Positions 29,431 to 37,883 of a stretch of DNA of 64,000 nucleotides are shown here, piece after piece (position 1 is the stretch's first letter; each line of letters starts with the position of its first letter). The notes beneath the pieces were generated by a model, which had not been told where the DNA came from, did not search any database, and worked only from the letters and a program-made list of their open reading frames with translations. The DNA comes from an uncultured Collinsella sp. (GTDB taxonomy: Bacteria; Actinomycetota; Coriobacteriia; Coriobacteriales; Coriobacteriaceae). Where the stretch lies: positions 1-64,000 of the forward strand of contig CATYIV010000005.1 in NCBI GenBank assembly GCA_958407465.1, in the 5' to 3' direction. A program made the position numbers and the translations under genes.

Positions 29431-30813
29431 ATGGACGCTATGGATACTCAGAGCCCAACATATTCCGATGATGAGCTGACCGCTGCGCTCGCCGGACACC
29501 TGGCGTCACTTGAGCGTGATGACAGCTATCGCGTAGACCGTGTGCTCAAGCACTCCGACGTCGAGACGACCGAGCTCGTGTACTTTGAGGGCTCCGGCGG
29601 AGGATCTCTTGGTCCCTTTGTTCGCAAGCGCATCGACGCGTCGGCCCAGATTGGCGGGGCGTATGAACGCCTGTTTGCGGCCCAGCATGCTGGGCGACGT
29701 TACGAGCACTTGCCTCGGATTGTCGATTGCCGCCGCGTGGGCGACGAGCTTTGCGTGGTCATGGAATACATCGAAGGCGAAACGCTCGGGGCCCTGGTGG
29801 GGCGTTTGGGTGCGACGCCCGATTATGCTTGTGAGCTGTTTGGCGCCCTTTGTGATGCAGTTGCGGAGCTCCATGCCGGCTTTGCGTCGGCGGGGGAGAT
29901 GGCCGCTCCGGTGATCCATCGCGACCTAAAGCCCTCGAATATCATCGTGTCGGGCGCAAACTATACGCCCGATACAGGCATGACGTTTTCATCGCTGGTG
30001 ATTATCGATTTGGGAATCGCTCGCGTGTGGCGCGAGGGAGCCGATGCCGATACCGTTAAGTTTGGCACGCGTCCCTATGCGCCGCCCGAGCAGTATGGTT
30101 TTGGCCAGACGAGCGTGCGCAGCGATGTCTATGCGCTCGGTGCCCTGCTGTTCTTTTGTCTGACGGGGGCCGATCCCAAGCCAGGTCGGAACATACGCGA
30201 GCAATGCGAGGCACGTGACGTCCCCGCCTCGCTTGCCGATGTTATTTGCATGGCGATGGCGCTCGATCCGGACAAGCGCTTTGCAAGCGCGAAGGCGCTA
30301 GGGCACGCTGCACGCGCATCGTATGCGTCGTCCGCGCCGAATGCTGCTTCCTTTCAAGAGCCTCCGGAGCGGCGAGCCGTGTGCCCTGCGCCCGTGCTCC
30401 CCACGGATCAGTCTCAGGGTGGATTGCCGTTGGTGCCTGAGCGCCCGAATTTACTCTCCCGCATTCCCGACACCGTTGGGCGCATTTGGAACGCATTCGT
30501 CTATCTTTCGCTACTTGTTTTCTTTGCCGGAAGCCATTTTGCCGTTTTTCATCCTACGGGCGCCAACCAAAACTACCCGATGTGGTTTCTCGCGATTGAG
30601 TATTTTATCTTCGTCGACGGTCTCGTAGTGCTCATCCATTTTGTGATGCTCGACAAACGCCGCCTTCGCCGGCGGTTTGAGCTACTCGATAGATACCGCG
30701 GTAAAAAGCTTGCAAAGCTTTGGCTCAAGGCTATGGGTGTGCTCTTGTTGGCAATGATTATCATTGTTGCCATTGCAAACGCGACTGGCGTCGTCGATAC
30801 CTCCGTCGCGTAA
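29431..30813 (+). CDS. Hanks-type Ser/Thr protein kinase with C-terminal membrane segments
   Basis: A 460-residue protein (start uncertain: ATG at 29431 or 29440). Kinase motifs are present: VMEYIEGETL (hinge), VIHRDLKPSNIIV (catalytic loop, near residue 165), VIIDLGIARV (DFG equivalent, DLG), GTRPYAPPEQYGFGQTSVRSDVYALGALL. The Gly loop is degenerate (FEGSGGGSLGPFVRKRID, with Lys). After a Pro/Ala linker near 300-345 come three hydrophobic segments, so the kinase domain is membrane-tethered and cytoplasmic. There is no PASTA domain. It pairs with the upstream HTH protein and likely phosphorylates a regulator. Activity is likely but the atypical loop calls for caution. Confidence 0.85.
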   Translation: MDAMDTQSPTYSDDELTAALAGHLASLERDDSYRVDRVLKHSDVETTELVYFEGSGGGSLGPFVRKRIDASAQIGGAYERLFAAQHAGRRYEHLPRIVDCRRVGDELCVVMEYIEGETLGALVGRLGATPDYACELFGALCDAVAELHAGFASAGEMAAPVIHRDLKPSNIIVSGANYTPDTGMTFSSLVIIDLGIARVWREGADADTVKFGTRPYAPPEQYGFGQTSVRSDVYALGALLFFCLTGADPKPGRNIREQCEARDVPASLADVICMAMALDPDKRFASAKALGHAARASYASSAPNAASFQEPPERRAVCPAPVLPTDQSQGGLPLVPERPNLLSRIPDTVGRIWNAFVYLSLLVFFAGSHFAVFHPTGANQNYPMWFLAIEYFIFVDGLVVLIHFVMLDKRRLRRRFELLDRYRGKKLAKLWLKAMGVLLLAMIIIVAIANATGVVDTSVA

Positions 30814-30817
30814 AAGA

Positions 30818-30843
30818 AAAAGGACCCCAATTGGGGCCCTTTG
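30818..30843. terminator. Bidirectional terminator between kinase and secreted protein genes
   Basis: AAAGGACCCCAATTGGGGCCCTTT is a palindrome with one mismatch; on the minus strand it is followed by TTTTCTTTT, and it separates converging genes. Confidence 0.8.
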
Positions 30844-30852
30844 ACGTTGATC

Positions 30853-31986
30853 TTAGATGCGGTTCATCTGGGTTGCAACCTTGTTGTACCAGTCCTGCCA
30901 CGTGGGCGGGCAGTACTTTTTGGCGGCTGCCGGGGTAAGCGTGGAGCCATAGTTGGCGCCCAGGTAGGCAACGTGGGCAGAGACGCCCTCGCTCCAGCTA
31001 CCAAAGCTCCGCCAGCCGCCGCCGCGGGCGCTCCAGCCCCAGGCGTTATAGGAGCCGGCACAATAGAGGCCCTTGCTGCTCTCGATGCAGGCGATGGCGG
31101 GAGACCAGCGAGGGTCAACACCGGTGTTCCAGGCTGCCACGGCAAAGTTGTAACCCTGGCCTGCCATGGGGGAGCCGGCGAGGTAGTTGTCGATGCGACT
31201 CGTCCACTCGTTGATAAACGAGTCGTAATCGGAGCTGCCGGTATTGGAGTTGTTCACCGTGGTGTCGATAGTGGTGTTGGCGTTATTGGCCTGGCTGTTG
31301 GAGTTGTTGCCGCTCACGCCCTCGCCCGAGAGCTTCTCGGCGGCAGCGGCCTTGTCGGCCTCGAGCTTGGCCAGCTCGGCGGCATTCTCCTGCTCGGCCT
31401 TTGCCTGGGCTTCGCTGCGAAGCTGCTGGGCCTGTGCCAGTGCGTCCTCGGCGGTTTTCTGCTCGGTCTCGAGTTGGGACTTGGCCTGCTCGAGCTCGGT
31501 CTTGTTCTGCTCGAGTTCGGTCTGCATCTTGTTGAGCTCTTCGATCTCGTCGACGCTCGAGCTCGTGATCTGGTTGGTGTACTTGCAGGTGGTGATGAAC
31601 TCGCCCAGGCTCTGCGCGTTGACCAGGAAGCTCACGATGGGGTTGGTGCCCTTCTGGTACTTATACAGATCGCGCATGGCGGAGCTCGCCTTGGCCTGTT
31701 GATCGGGAAGTTCGGCTTCGATCTTCTCGATGCTTGCCTCGTTAGTGTCGATTTGCTTCTGCAGATCCTCGAGCTTGGTGCGGGCTTCGTTGTAGGCACT
31801 CGTGGCGGTTTCGATTTTCTGCTGGGCAGCGGAAAGCTGATCCTGCGTTGCCTGCGAGGCGGCATAGGCTGCGACGGGGGAGAGCATCGGCGCGGCCGTC
31901 AGTGTAACGGCAAGCGCGGCGCTCGTGATGATACGAGCCGGCTTCGACGCGATGAGCGCTGCGGTGCGATGGTTCGAATGCTGCAT
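30853..31986 (-). CDS. Secreted coiled-coil cell-wall protein with lysozyme-like C-terminal domain
   Basis: A 377-residue exported protein. The ATG at 31986 follows AGAGGGAC. A signal peptide (basic start, IITSAALAVTLTAAPMLSPVAAYAA) is followed by a long coiled coil (about residues 45-225; repeated Glu/Gln/Lys heptads such as LNKMQTELEQNKTELEQAKSQLETEQKT), as in PcsB/CwlO-type hydrolases regulated by FtsEX. After an Asn/Ser linker comes a domain of about 120 residues: FAVAAWNTGVDPRWSPAIACIESSKGLYCAG, AWGWSARGGGWRSFGSWSEGVSAHVAYLGANYG, resembling lytic-transglycosylase/glucosaminidase folds with a Glu in AIACIES. A cell-wall cleaving role in division is likely; the exact bond is unknown. Confidence 0.75.
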   Translation of the reverse strand: MQHSNHRTAALIASKPARIITSAALAVTLTAAPMLSPVAAYAASQATQDQLSAAQQKIETATSAYNEARTKLEDLQKQIDTNEASIEKIEAELPDQQAKASSAMRDLYKYQKGTNPIVSFLVNAQSLGEFITTCKYTNQITSSSVDEIEELNKMQTELEQNKTELEQAKSQLETEQKTAEDALAQAQQLRSEAQAKAEQENAAELAKLEADKAAAAEKLSGEGVSGNNSNSQANNANTTIDTTVNNSNTGSSDYDSFINEWTSRIDNYLAGSPMAGQGYNFAVAAWNTGVDPRWSPAIACIESSKGLYCAGSYNAWGWSARGGGWRSFGSWSEGVSAHVAYLGANYGSTLTPAAAKKYCPPTWQDWYNKVATQMNRI

Positions 31987-32001
31987 CCAGTCCCTCTGCA
32001 A

Positions 32002-32220
32002 TCAATCGTAGGTTATAGTTCGAAAGGTATTCTACTACTGCTTTCGACCTCAACTTGAACCTTAAAGGTTCTAAAGGGTCAAGTTGAACTTGAGGCTTTG
32101 GCTTTGACCTGCAGTTATGATGAATTGTTGAGAAACCATAGAGTTCAACTTTAACGTTACAGAGCTCTGTTTGAGAGGAGTTTTGAGCTGTAAAAGCCAT
32201 CTCAACGTGGGGTTTTATAA
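32002..32220 (-). promoter_or_regulatory. AT-rich leader with nested palindromes upstream of the secreted wall protein
   Basis: This intergenic stretch is AT-rich. GAACCTTAAAGGTTC (32057-32071) is a perfect palindrome, nested between CAACTTGA and TCAAGTTG (32051-32058 and 32079-32086). On the minus strand, TATAAC lies at 32012-32017. No known riboswitch class was recognised; a protein-binding site is more likely. Confidence 0.4.
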
Positions 32221-32853
32221 CTACAGCGTGCCCTTCTGGCGAGCCTGCTCAATCTCTTCGAGGGCCTCGGCGGGGGTGAACGAACAGGTGCCGTCGCCGA
32301 GTTTGATTACCTGGATATCGTCGCCGGCGTAGACCTCTCCGCCCTTTAGTACCACGCCAAAAACGCCCTCGTGGGGAAAGATGCAGTCGCCGGCGAGATA
32401 GTAGATGGCACAGCGTGTGTGGCAGACCTTGCCGATTTGGCTGATTTCGACAAGCACCTCGCTGCCAAGCTTGAGCTGTGTGCCCAAGGGGAGCGAGAGC
32501 AGGTTGATGCCCCGGGTTGTGAAGTTCTCGCCAAAGTCGCCCTCGTGCACATCGAGCCCGCGCGCCTGCGCCGTCTGGATAGACTCTGCAGCTAAAAAGG
32601 AAACCTGGCGGTGCCAATGCCCGGCGTGCGCATCAGAGGCGAGGCCAAATTGCTCTATAACGGTGTCGTGCCCGTCGGCGACGGGCGACTTGCGCGTGCC
32701 CTTGTGTGCCGACGTGTTGATCGAGACAATGCGGGCGGGTCCGTTGTAGGCGTCGTTTGCCGTGCACAGGGGAGCGGTCGCTTTCGCACGTTCTGCCAGC
32801 TCGCGCCTCGCGGCATTGAGGATGGGATTATCGGTCGGATGGTCTTGGGGCAC
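32221..32853 (-). CDS. MOSC-domain protein
   Basis: A 210-residue protein. After a polar N-terminus the MOSC core runs from ARIVSINTSAHKGTRKSPV through GLASDAHAGHWHRQVSFLAAESI, GDFGENFTTRGINLLSLPLGTQLKLG and ISQIGKVCHTRCAIYYLAGDCIFPHEGVFGVVLKGG. The Cys in KVCHTRC is typical of this group of sulfur/molybdopterin-related proteins. The start is GTG at 32853 with GAAAGG before it. The MOSC fold is thought to carry sulfur for metal cofactor chemistry, but the substrate here is unknown. It stands alone. Confidence 0.83.
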   Translation of the reverse strand: MPQDHPTDNPILNAARRELAERAKATAPLCTANDAYNGPARIVSINTSAHKGTRKSPVADGHDTVIEQFGLASDAHAGHWHRQVSFLAAESIQTAQARGLDVHEGDFGENFTTRGINLLSLPLGTQLKLGSEVLVEISQIGKVCHTRCAIYYLAGDCIFPHEGVFGVVLKGGEVYAGDDIQVIKLGDGTCSFTPAEALEEIEQARQKGTL

Positions 32854-32989
32854 GTGTGCGCCTTTCGCTCGAAGATGTCAATACGATGAATCCTACAACA
32901 ATGGTAGGTTCATTGCCCATTGTCATACAACGGTGAGCGCCGTCTTCGTGCTGGACGATTACGTCGATTGCCATAGATACGGTGGAGCT

Positions 32990-33019
32990 TTGGGCGCCGG
33001 CGGCTTGGCACGCTAGAAT
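32990..33019 (+). promoter_or_regulatory. Probable promoter of the ATP-grasp ligase/racemase operon
   Basis: TTGGGC at 32990-32995, 18-base spacer, TAGAAT at 33014-33019. It lies 57 bases before the ATG at 33076. Confidence 0.5.
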
Positions 33020-33075
33020 GAATCAGTTGCGCAAAGACCGCCCGTTGTGTGGGCAGTTCATGATAGGAAGTTTCC

Positions 33076-34332
33076 ATGGCATTGCAGTTTACAGAGCGCG
33101 AGTTCATTCCCGTGCTGCTTGGTGGCGACATCAACGCCTATTCGGTGGCGCGCGCCTTCTACGAGGAGTACCAGGTCAAGAGTCTGGTTTTTGGCAAGTA
33201 CCAGACGGGTCCCGCGTACCGCAGCCAGATTATCGACTACACGCCCAACGTGGATATCGATACCATGCCCGTGATGCTCAAAACCGTCAACGGCATTGCC
33301 CAAGCGCATGCCGATAAGACGATTGTCCTTGTGGGCTGTGGCGATAACTATGTTGCCCTCGTGGCTCAGGCCAAGGATGCCCATGAGTTGGCGGATAACA
33401 TCGTCGCGCCTTACGCTCCCTATAGCATGCTTGAGCAGTGTCAGAAGAAGGAGATCTTCTACGAGCTGTGCGAGAAGCATGGCGTGCCCTATCCACACAC
33501 GTTTACCTTTACCAAGGCGATGCTCAATGCTCAGGGTGAGGCGCCTGCCGAAGTGCTCGACCAGATCGATTTTCCTTACCCGATGATTCTGAAGCCTTCT
33601 GACGGCATCATGTGGTGGCAGCATGAGTTCGAGGGCCAGAAGAAGGCCTATGAGATTGCCGACCGCGCCGAGCTGGAACAGGTCATTCGCGATTCGTATG
33701 CCAGCGGCTACACCGATGATCTGATCTTGCAGGATCGCGTGCCCGGCAACGACGAGTACATGCGCGTGCTCACCAGCTATTCCGACCGCAACGGTAAGGT
33801 CCGCATGATGTGCCTGGGCCATGTGCTGCTCGAGGAGCATCAGCCCCACGGTGTCGGCAACCATGCCTGTATCATTACCGAGCCCAACGACGAGCTCATG
33901 GGCGGCGTGCGCAAGTTGCTCGAGGACCTTCACTTTGTGGGCTATTCCAACTTTGACGTTAAGTACGACGAGCGCGATGGCTCGTTTAAGTTCTTCGATT
34001 TCAACACGCGCCAGGGTCGCAGCAACTACTACGTTACCAACAGCGGCTTTAACGTTGCCAAGTATGTGGTGGACGAGTATGTGCTCAACCGCCCGTTTGA
34101 GCCGGAGTTTGTGACGGCGCAGGACGAGGCCCTGTGGATGGTCGTCCCCATGGGCGTCGTCGACAAGTACGTCAAGGATCCCGAGCTGCGCGCTAAGGTG
34201 CATCGCCTGGACAAGGAGGGCAAGGGCGCCGACCCTTCGTTTATGAAGGGCGACTTTGTCTTTAACCGCTGGCTGCGCATGTGGCACACCAAGCTGCGCC
34301 ACTTTAAGCTGTTCAAGACGTATTACAAGTAG
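33076..34332 (+). CDS. ATP-grasp carboxylate-amine ligase, D-aspartate ligase-like
   Basis: A 418-residue ATP-grasp enzyme: an N-terminal Rossmann part (FIPVLLGGDINAYSVARAFYEEY), central YPMILKPSDGIMWWQHEF (ATP-binding Lys), DLILQDRVPGNDEYMRVLTSYSD, and the Mg-binding end GYSNFDVKYDERDGSFKFFDFNTRQGRSNYYV. These are the features of D-aspartate ligases that add D-Asp to the Lys or Orn side chain of peptidoglycan precursors. GATAGGAAG precedes the ATG. The next gene is an aspartate/glutamate-type racemase, which would supply D-Asp; that pairing is the main support for the call. Other carboxylate-amine ligases share the fold. Confidence 0.78.
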   Translation: MALQFTEREFIPVLLGGDINAYSVARAFYEEYQVKSLVFGKYQTGPAYRSQIIDYTPNVDIDTMPVMLKTVNGIAQAHADKTIVLVGCGDNYVALVAQAKDAHELADNIVAPYAPYSMLEQCQKKEIFYELCEKHGVPYPHTFTFTKAMLNAQGEAPAEVLDQIDFPYPMILKPSDGIMWWQHEFEGQKKAYEIADRAELEQVIRDSYASGYTDDLILQDRVPGNDEYMRVLTSYSDRNGKVRMMCLGHVLLEEHQPHGVGNHACIITEPNDELMGGVRKLLEDLHFVGYSNFDVKYDERDGSFKFFDFNTRQGRSNYYVTNSGFNVAKYVVDEYVLNRPFEPEFVTAQDEALWMVVPMGVVDKYVKDPELRAKVHRLDKEGKGADPSFMKGDFVFNRWLRMWHTKLRHFKLFKTYYK

Positions 34333-34416
34333 ATGAGCGCGGCGCCCGTCCGGTTTGCATCGGGCGGGCGCGGGTATGATACGCGCAATTGCGCAAGCGT
34401 CACCAAGGAGGCGGCG

Positions 34417-35163
34417 ATGGAAAAGCTGGGAGTTATCGGCGGCATGGGCGCCGAGGCCACGTCGTATTACTACGACCAGGTGGTGCGTCATACGGCTGCT
34501 GCCTGCGATCAGGAACATATCGACATGGTGGTACTCTCCAAGTCGACCATGCCCGACCGCACGCTGGCCATTAAGACCGGCGAGCATGCCAAACTGCTGG
34601 CGACCATGAAAGAGTGCGCCCAGGCACTCGAGTCGCTGGGCTGTGCACACATTGCCATTCCCTGCAACACGTCACACTACTTCTATGACCAGATCCAGTC
34701 GTTTACGAAGGTGCCGATTATCCACATGCCGCGTGAGTCGGTGCGCTATGCTCTGGCCGGTGCGGTGATGGGGGAGTGCGAGTTCGACCCCAACCTGAGT
34801 ATGCCGGCCGAGCCGGTGCATAAGATCGGCATCATGGGAACCGATGGCACCGTGGGCGCGGGCGTCTACGGCCGCGAATGCGAGGCCGCGGGTGTCGAGG
34901 TTGTCTATCCCAGCGAGAAACGTCAGAACGATGTGATGTCGCTTATCTACGATGATGTGAAGGCCGGACGTGAGCCCGATATGGATAAGTTCGACCGCGT
35001 GATGTGGGAGTTCGCCCGTAGCGGCTGCGACCGCGTCATTCTGGCCTGCACCGAGCTCTCGGTGCTGCAGAAGTACCGAGAGATGCCCGAGATCACCCTC
35101 GACTCCATGGATGTCCTGGTGCGCGAATCCATCATCCGTAGCGGTGCCCCCTACCGCCTCTAG
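34417..35163 (+). CDS. Aspartate/glutamate-family amino-acid racemase
   Basis: A 248-residue cofactor-independent racemase. It begins MEKLGVIGGMGAEATSYYYDQVV, has IAIPCNTSHYFYD with the first catalytic Cys and VILACTELSVL with the second, and KIGIMGTDGTVGAGVYGREC in between. The perfect AAGGAGG site fixes the start at 34417, 84 bases after the ligase stop. Together with the upstream D-aspartate-ligase-like gene it probably provides D-aspartate for a peptidoglycan cross-bridge. Glutamate racemases of the MurI type differ, so aspartate is preferred. Confidence 0.85.
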   Translation: MEKLGVIGGMGAEATSYYYDQVVRHTAAACDQEHIDMVVLSKSTMPDRTLAIKTGEHAKLLATMKECAQALESLGCAHIAIPCNTSHYFYDQIQSFTKVPIIHMPRESVRYALAGAVMGECEFDPNLSMPAEPVHKIGIMGTDGTVGAGVYGRECEAAGVEVVYPSEKRQNDVMSLIYDDVKAGREPDMDKFDRVMWEFARSGCDRVILACTELSVLQKYREMPEITLDSMDVLVRESIIRSGAPYRL

Positions 35164-35222
35164 CTTCCGACCTGTCAAAAAGGGACAGGTTAATTTTGGT
35201 AGGTTTTATCTGGTGAAACAGT

Positions 35223-35260
35223 AAGGCCTCGGCTCGTTTGGTGCGAGCCGAGGCCTTTTG
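35223..35260. terminator. Bidirectional terminator between racemase and ECF transporter genes
   Basis: AAGGCCTCGGCTCG and CGAGCCGAGGCCTT form a perfect 14-bp stem with a 7-base loop and a short TTTTG tail. A smaller hairpin, CCTGTC/GACAGG, lies just upstream near 35168. Confidence 0.85.
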
Positions 35261-35287
35261 CGTTGGGCGGTTGCTGTCAGTGGTGAA

Positions 35288-36034
35288 CTAGAACAGGAAG
35301 CCGATGGCGATGAGGGCGATGCTGACGATGAGCACGGCGATGTCTAGGCCCTTGATGGGGTAGCGCTTGTACGAGCTGGCGCGCGTACGCAGATAGAAGC
35401 CGCGCTGTTCTGCCGCCAAGGCTGTGGCATCGGTCTTGCCCACGCTCGAGATGAGCAGCGGCACGCACAGTGGCAGCATGAGCTTAAGCTTCTTGATGGG
35501 GTTCTTGGTGTCGTACTCGACGCCGCGTGCGGTCTGCGCCTCCATGATGGCGTTCATCTCTTGACCAAACACCGGCACGAAGCGCAGCGCCGTGGTAAAA
35601 GTGAAAGCATAGCGATACGGCACGTGCAGCACCTCGACGCAGGCGTTGGCAAGGTCGTTGAGCTTGGTCACCATGAGCATGAGGATGAGTGGTAACGCCA
35701 CACCCAGCAGGCGCAGACAGGCCTTCGATCCTGTGATGAGACCCGTGTCGGTGATAAAGCCCCACACCACGTTGCCATCGCGCATAAAGGCCAGCTGGAG
35801 CACCAGCATGATAAGCGCGAGCGGAATCAGCAACTTGAGCAGTGAGAACAGACGGTCGACGACGCCGGCATAGGCACCCAGCGCAAGGGTGAGTGCCAAA
35901 AAGCCCAGCAGCGCCACGTAGATGTCGGACAAGAAGATGCCGACGATGATGGCGGCGGCGAGGCCCAGTTTGACGACGGGATTCAGGCGATGCAGCAGCG
36001 TATCGCCCGGCATGTAGTCGATGACGTTAACCAC
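35288..36034 (-). CDS. ecfT: ECF transporter transmembrane (T) component
   Basis: A 248-residue membrane protein with about six hydrophobic segments and the two ECF-T coupling motifs, MEAQTARGVEYDT near residue 165 and ALAAEQRGFYLRT near 205, which contact the ATPases. It starts DYMPGDTLLHRLNPVVKLGLAAAIIV, the usual T-component opening. I chose GTG at 36034, which follows AAGGAG inside the end of the ATPase gene; an upstream ATG at 36067 would overlap that gene by 41 bases. Last gene of the S-A-T set. Couples ATP hydrolysis to substrate uptake by the S component. Confidence 0.9.
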   Translation of the reverse strand: MVNVIDYMPGDTLLHRLNPVVKLGLAAAIIVGIFLSDIYVALLGFLALTLALGAYAGVVDRLFSLLKLLIPLALIMLVLQLAFMRDGNVVWGFITDTGLITGSKACLRLLGVALPLILMLMVTKLNDLANACVEVLHVPYRYAFTFTTALRFVPVFGQEMNAIMEAQTARGVEYDTKNPIKKLKLMLPLCVPLLISSVGKTDATALAAEQRGFYLRTRASSYKRYPIKGLDIAVLIVSIALIAIGFLF

Positions 36035-37778
36035 GGTGGACCATCTCCTTGGCAATTCGAACGACATCGGTGACCTCGCTCACCTGCGCAAAAGCGGGCG
36101 AGACGGAAGATGCCAGACGGCGCGAGAGTTCAATAACCTGGGGAGGCTCCACGTAGGCACGCCGCATGAGATCGATGTTCGAGAATAGCTCGTGCGTGCG
36201 GCCGCGGTCGAGGATGCGACCGTCGGCCATTACCACAATGCGCTCGGCAAAGTCGGAGACGACTTCCATATCGTGGCAGACCATGATAACGGCGCAACCG
36301 CGCTCGGCCATGGTACGCACCGTTTCCATGACGGTCATGCACTCGCGGTAATCAAGGCCGCTCGTGGGCTCGTCGAGCACAACGATCTTGGGCTCTACGA
36401 CCACGACAGAGGCGAGTGCCACCATCTGGCGCTGACCGCGCGAGAGCGAGAAGGGCGCCTCGTCGGCCGGCAAGCCAAAGCGGTCGATGACGAGCTGGGC
36501 GCGACGCAGAGCCTCGGCACGGTCCATGCCGCCAAGCTCCAAGCCAAAGGCGACCTCGTCGAGCACGGTGTCCTTGCAGATCTGACGGTCAGGGTTTTGG
36601 AAGAGGGTCGCGACCTCGCGGGCAATGCGACTCGTGGGGGCGGTTGCAGTATCCAGTCCCGTGACGCGCACGCTGCCCGAGGCGGGCTTGAGCAGGCCCG
36701 TGAGCAGCTTGGTGAGCGTGGTCTTGCCGGCACCGTTCTGGCCGACGATGCCCACGAGCTCGCCAGGATAGAGCGTCAGGCTAAGGTCGTGTACGGCGGC
36801 GCCGCCATTGGGATAGGCAAACTCAACATGGTCGAAGGTGAGTACGGGTTCGGCGTCCTTGGCATGAGGGCGCAACGACGGTGCATGCGGGGAACCGGCG
36901 GGCGCCTGGGCTTCGATGGCCACGTGTGCGGGGTCGACGATGCCCGAAATCAGGCGCTCGGCCTCATCGACATCCAAGCAGGGGGTACCGCTTACCAGGC
37001 CATCGGCCTCGAGGCTATTGAAGATACGCGTGACGCGAGGGCAGTCGACGCCGATGGCACGGAGCTCGTCGGTATGCGCGAAGACCTCGTGTGGCTCGCC
37101 CTGCAGCGCGATTTCGCCATGGTTGAGCACGAGCACGCGGTTGCAGTACTCCGAGAGCAGGGCGACCTTTTGCTCAACGACGACGATGGTGATTCCAAGT
37201 GCGCGGTTTGCCTCACGCAGCGTCTCGAAAACCAACGTGGAGCTGGCGGGGTCGAGTGCCGCGGTGGGCTCGTCGAGAACCATGACGCGCGGGCGCATGG
37301 CGAGGATGGCGGCGATGGCTACCTTTTGCTTCTGTCCGCCCGAGAGCGTGGCGATCTCGCGGTCGCGCAGGTCGCTGATGCCGACGGTCTCGAGCGTTTC
37401 GCTCACGCGCTGCTCGATCTGGTTGTGGGGAACGCCAAAGTTCTCGAGGCCAAAGAGCATCTCGTCCTCGACGACCGAGGCGACCATCTGCGTGTCGATA
37501 TCCTGCAGCACACTGCCGACGATTTGCGAGACGTCGGTGAGCGAGACTTCGCAGGTGTCGTGGCCGTCAACCATGACGGACCCAAAGAACGTGCCGGTGT
37601 AGTGGTGGGGCACGGCACCCGACAGACAGGCGGCAAGCGTGGACTTGCCGGCGCCCGAGGGCCCGATGATGCCGATGAAATCTCCCTTGTTCACGCTGAG
37701 CGAGATGTGGCTGAGCGCCTGCTCGGTCTGCGTGCCATAGGAGAACGAGACATCGTCGACGTTGATGATCGTTTCCAT
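36027..37778 (-). CDS. ecfA: ECF transporter ATPase, two ABC domains fused (EcfA-A')
   Basis: A 583-residue protein with two complete ABC domains. The first has GPSGAGKST near residue 40, LSGGQKQKVAIAAIL and VLDEPTAALDP. After a linker near 270-310 the second has GQNGAGKTT near 345, LSRGQRQMVALASV (LSRGQ, a slight variant) and VLDEPTSGLD. ECF systems usually have two separate ATPases; here they are joined. It overlaps ecfT and follows the S-component gene with a 212-base gap filled by a palindrome and a structured repeat. Energises uptake, probably of tryptophan, see the leader at 38708. Confidence 0.92.
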   Translation of the reverse strand: METIINVDDVSFSYGTQTEQALSHISLSVNKGDFIGIIGPSGAGKSTLAACLSGAVPHHYTGTFFGSVMVDGHDTCEVSLTDVSQIVGSVLQDIDTQMVASVVEDEMLFGLENFGVPHNQIEQRVSETLETVGISDLRDREIATLSGGQKQKVAIAAILAMRPRVMVLDEPTAALDPASSTLVFETLREANRALGITIVVVEQKVALLSEYCNRVLVLNHGEIALQGEPHEVFAHTDELRAIGVDCPRVTRIFNSLEADGLVSGTPCLDVDEAERLISGIVDPAHVAIEAQAPAGSPHAPSLRPHAKDAEPVLTFDHVEFAYPNGGAAVHDLSLTLYPGELVGIVGQNGAGKTTLTKLLTGLLKPASGSVRVTGLDTATAPTSRIAREVATLFQNPDRQICKDTVLDEVAFGLELGGMDRAEALRRAQLVIDRFGLPADEAPFSLSRGQRQMVALASVVVVEPKIVVLDEPTSGLDYRECMTVMETVRTMAERGCAVIMVCHDMEVVSDFAERIVVMADGRILDRGRTHELFSNIDLMRRAYVEPPQVIELSRRLASSVSPAFAQVSEVTDVVRIAKEMVHRG

Positions 37779-37796
37779 GGATACCTTTCATAGTCA

Positions 37797-37840
37797 TTGG
37801 GGACGTTCTTAAATGACTAGTCGTTTAAGAACGTCCCCAA
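37797..37840. repeat. Near-perfect 44-base palindrome upstream of ecfA
   Basis: Arms of 17 bases (TTGGGGACGTTCTTAAA and TTTAAGAACGTCCCCAA) enclose GACTAGTC. It forms a long stem on either strand. It lies 18 bases before the ecfA start, so on the minus strand it is in the ecfA leader. Confidence 0.75.
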
Positions 37841-37883
37841 GAGCTAGCCGTTTGGGACAGTCTTTGGTGGTGAAGCACGGAGA

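Noticed and set aside
30841-32058. 405-codon plus-strand frame opposite the secreted coiled-coil protein
   Set aside because: Gly/Leu-rich repetitive sequence arising from antisense Gln/Glu/Ala codons; no ribosome binding site, and the minus-strand gene has signal peptide and domains.
32002-32220. c-di-AMP (ydaO) riboswitch considered upstream of the secreted wall hydrolase
   Set aside because: Such riboswitches often precede wall hydrolases in Actinomycetota, but this leader is AT-rich and shows none of the conserved ydaO blocks; only protein-type palindromes are seen.
33076-34332. Carbamoyl-phosphate synthase or biotin carboxylase considered for the ATP-grasp protein
   Set aside because: Length (418) and the end pattern FFDFNTRQGRSNYYV do not match those families; the racemase partner supports an amino-acid ligase.
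33058-34650. 530-codon minus-strand frame across the ATP-grasp ligase and racemase genes
   Set aside because: Spans two well-supported plus-strand genes and shows no domain; a mirror of GC-rich third codon positions.
36192-37793. 533-codon plus-strand frame opposite the ECF ATPase
   Set aside because: Antisense of an ABC ATPase with clear Walker and signature motifs; no motif of its own.
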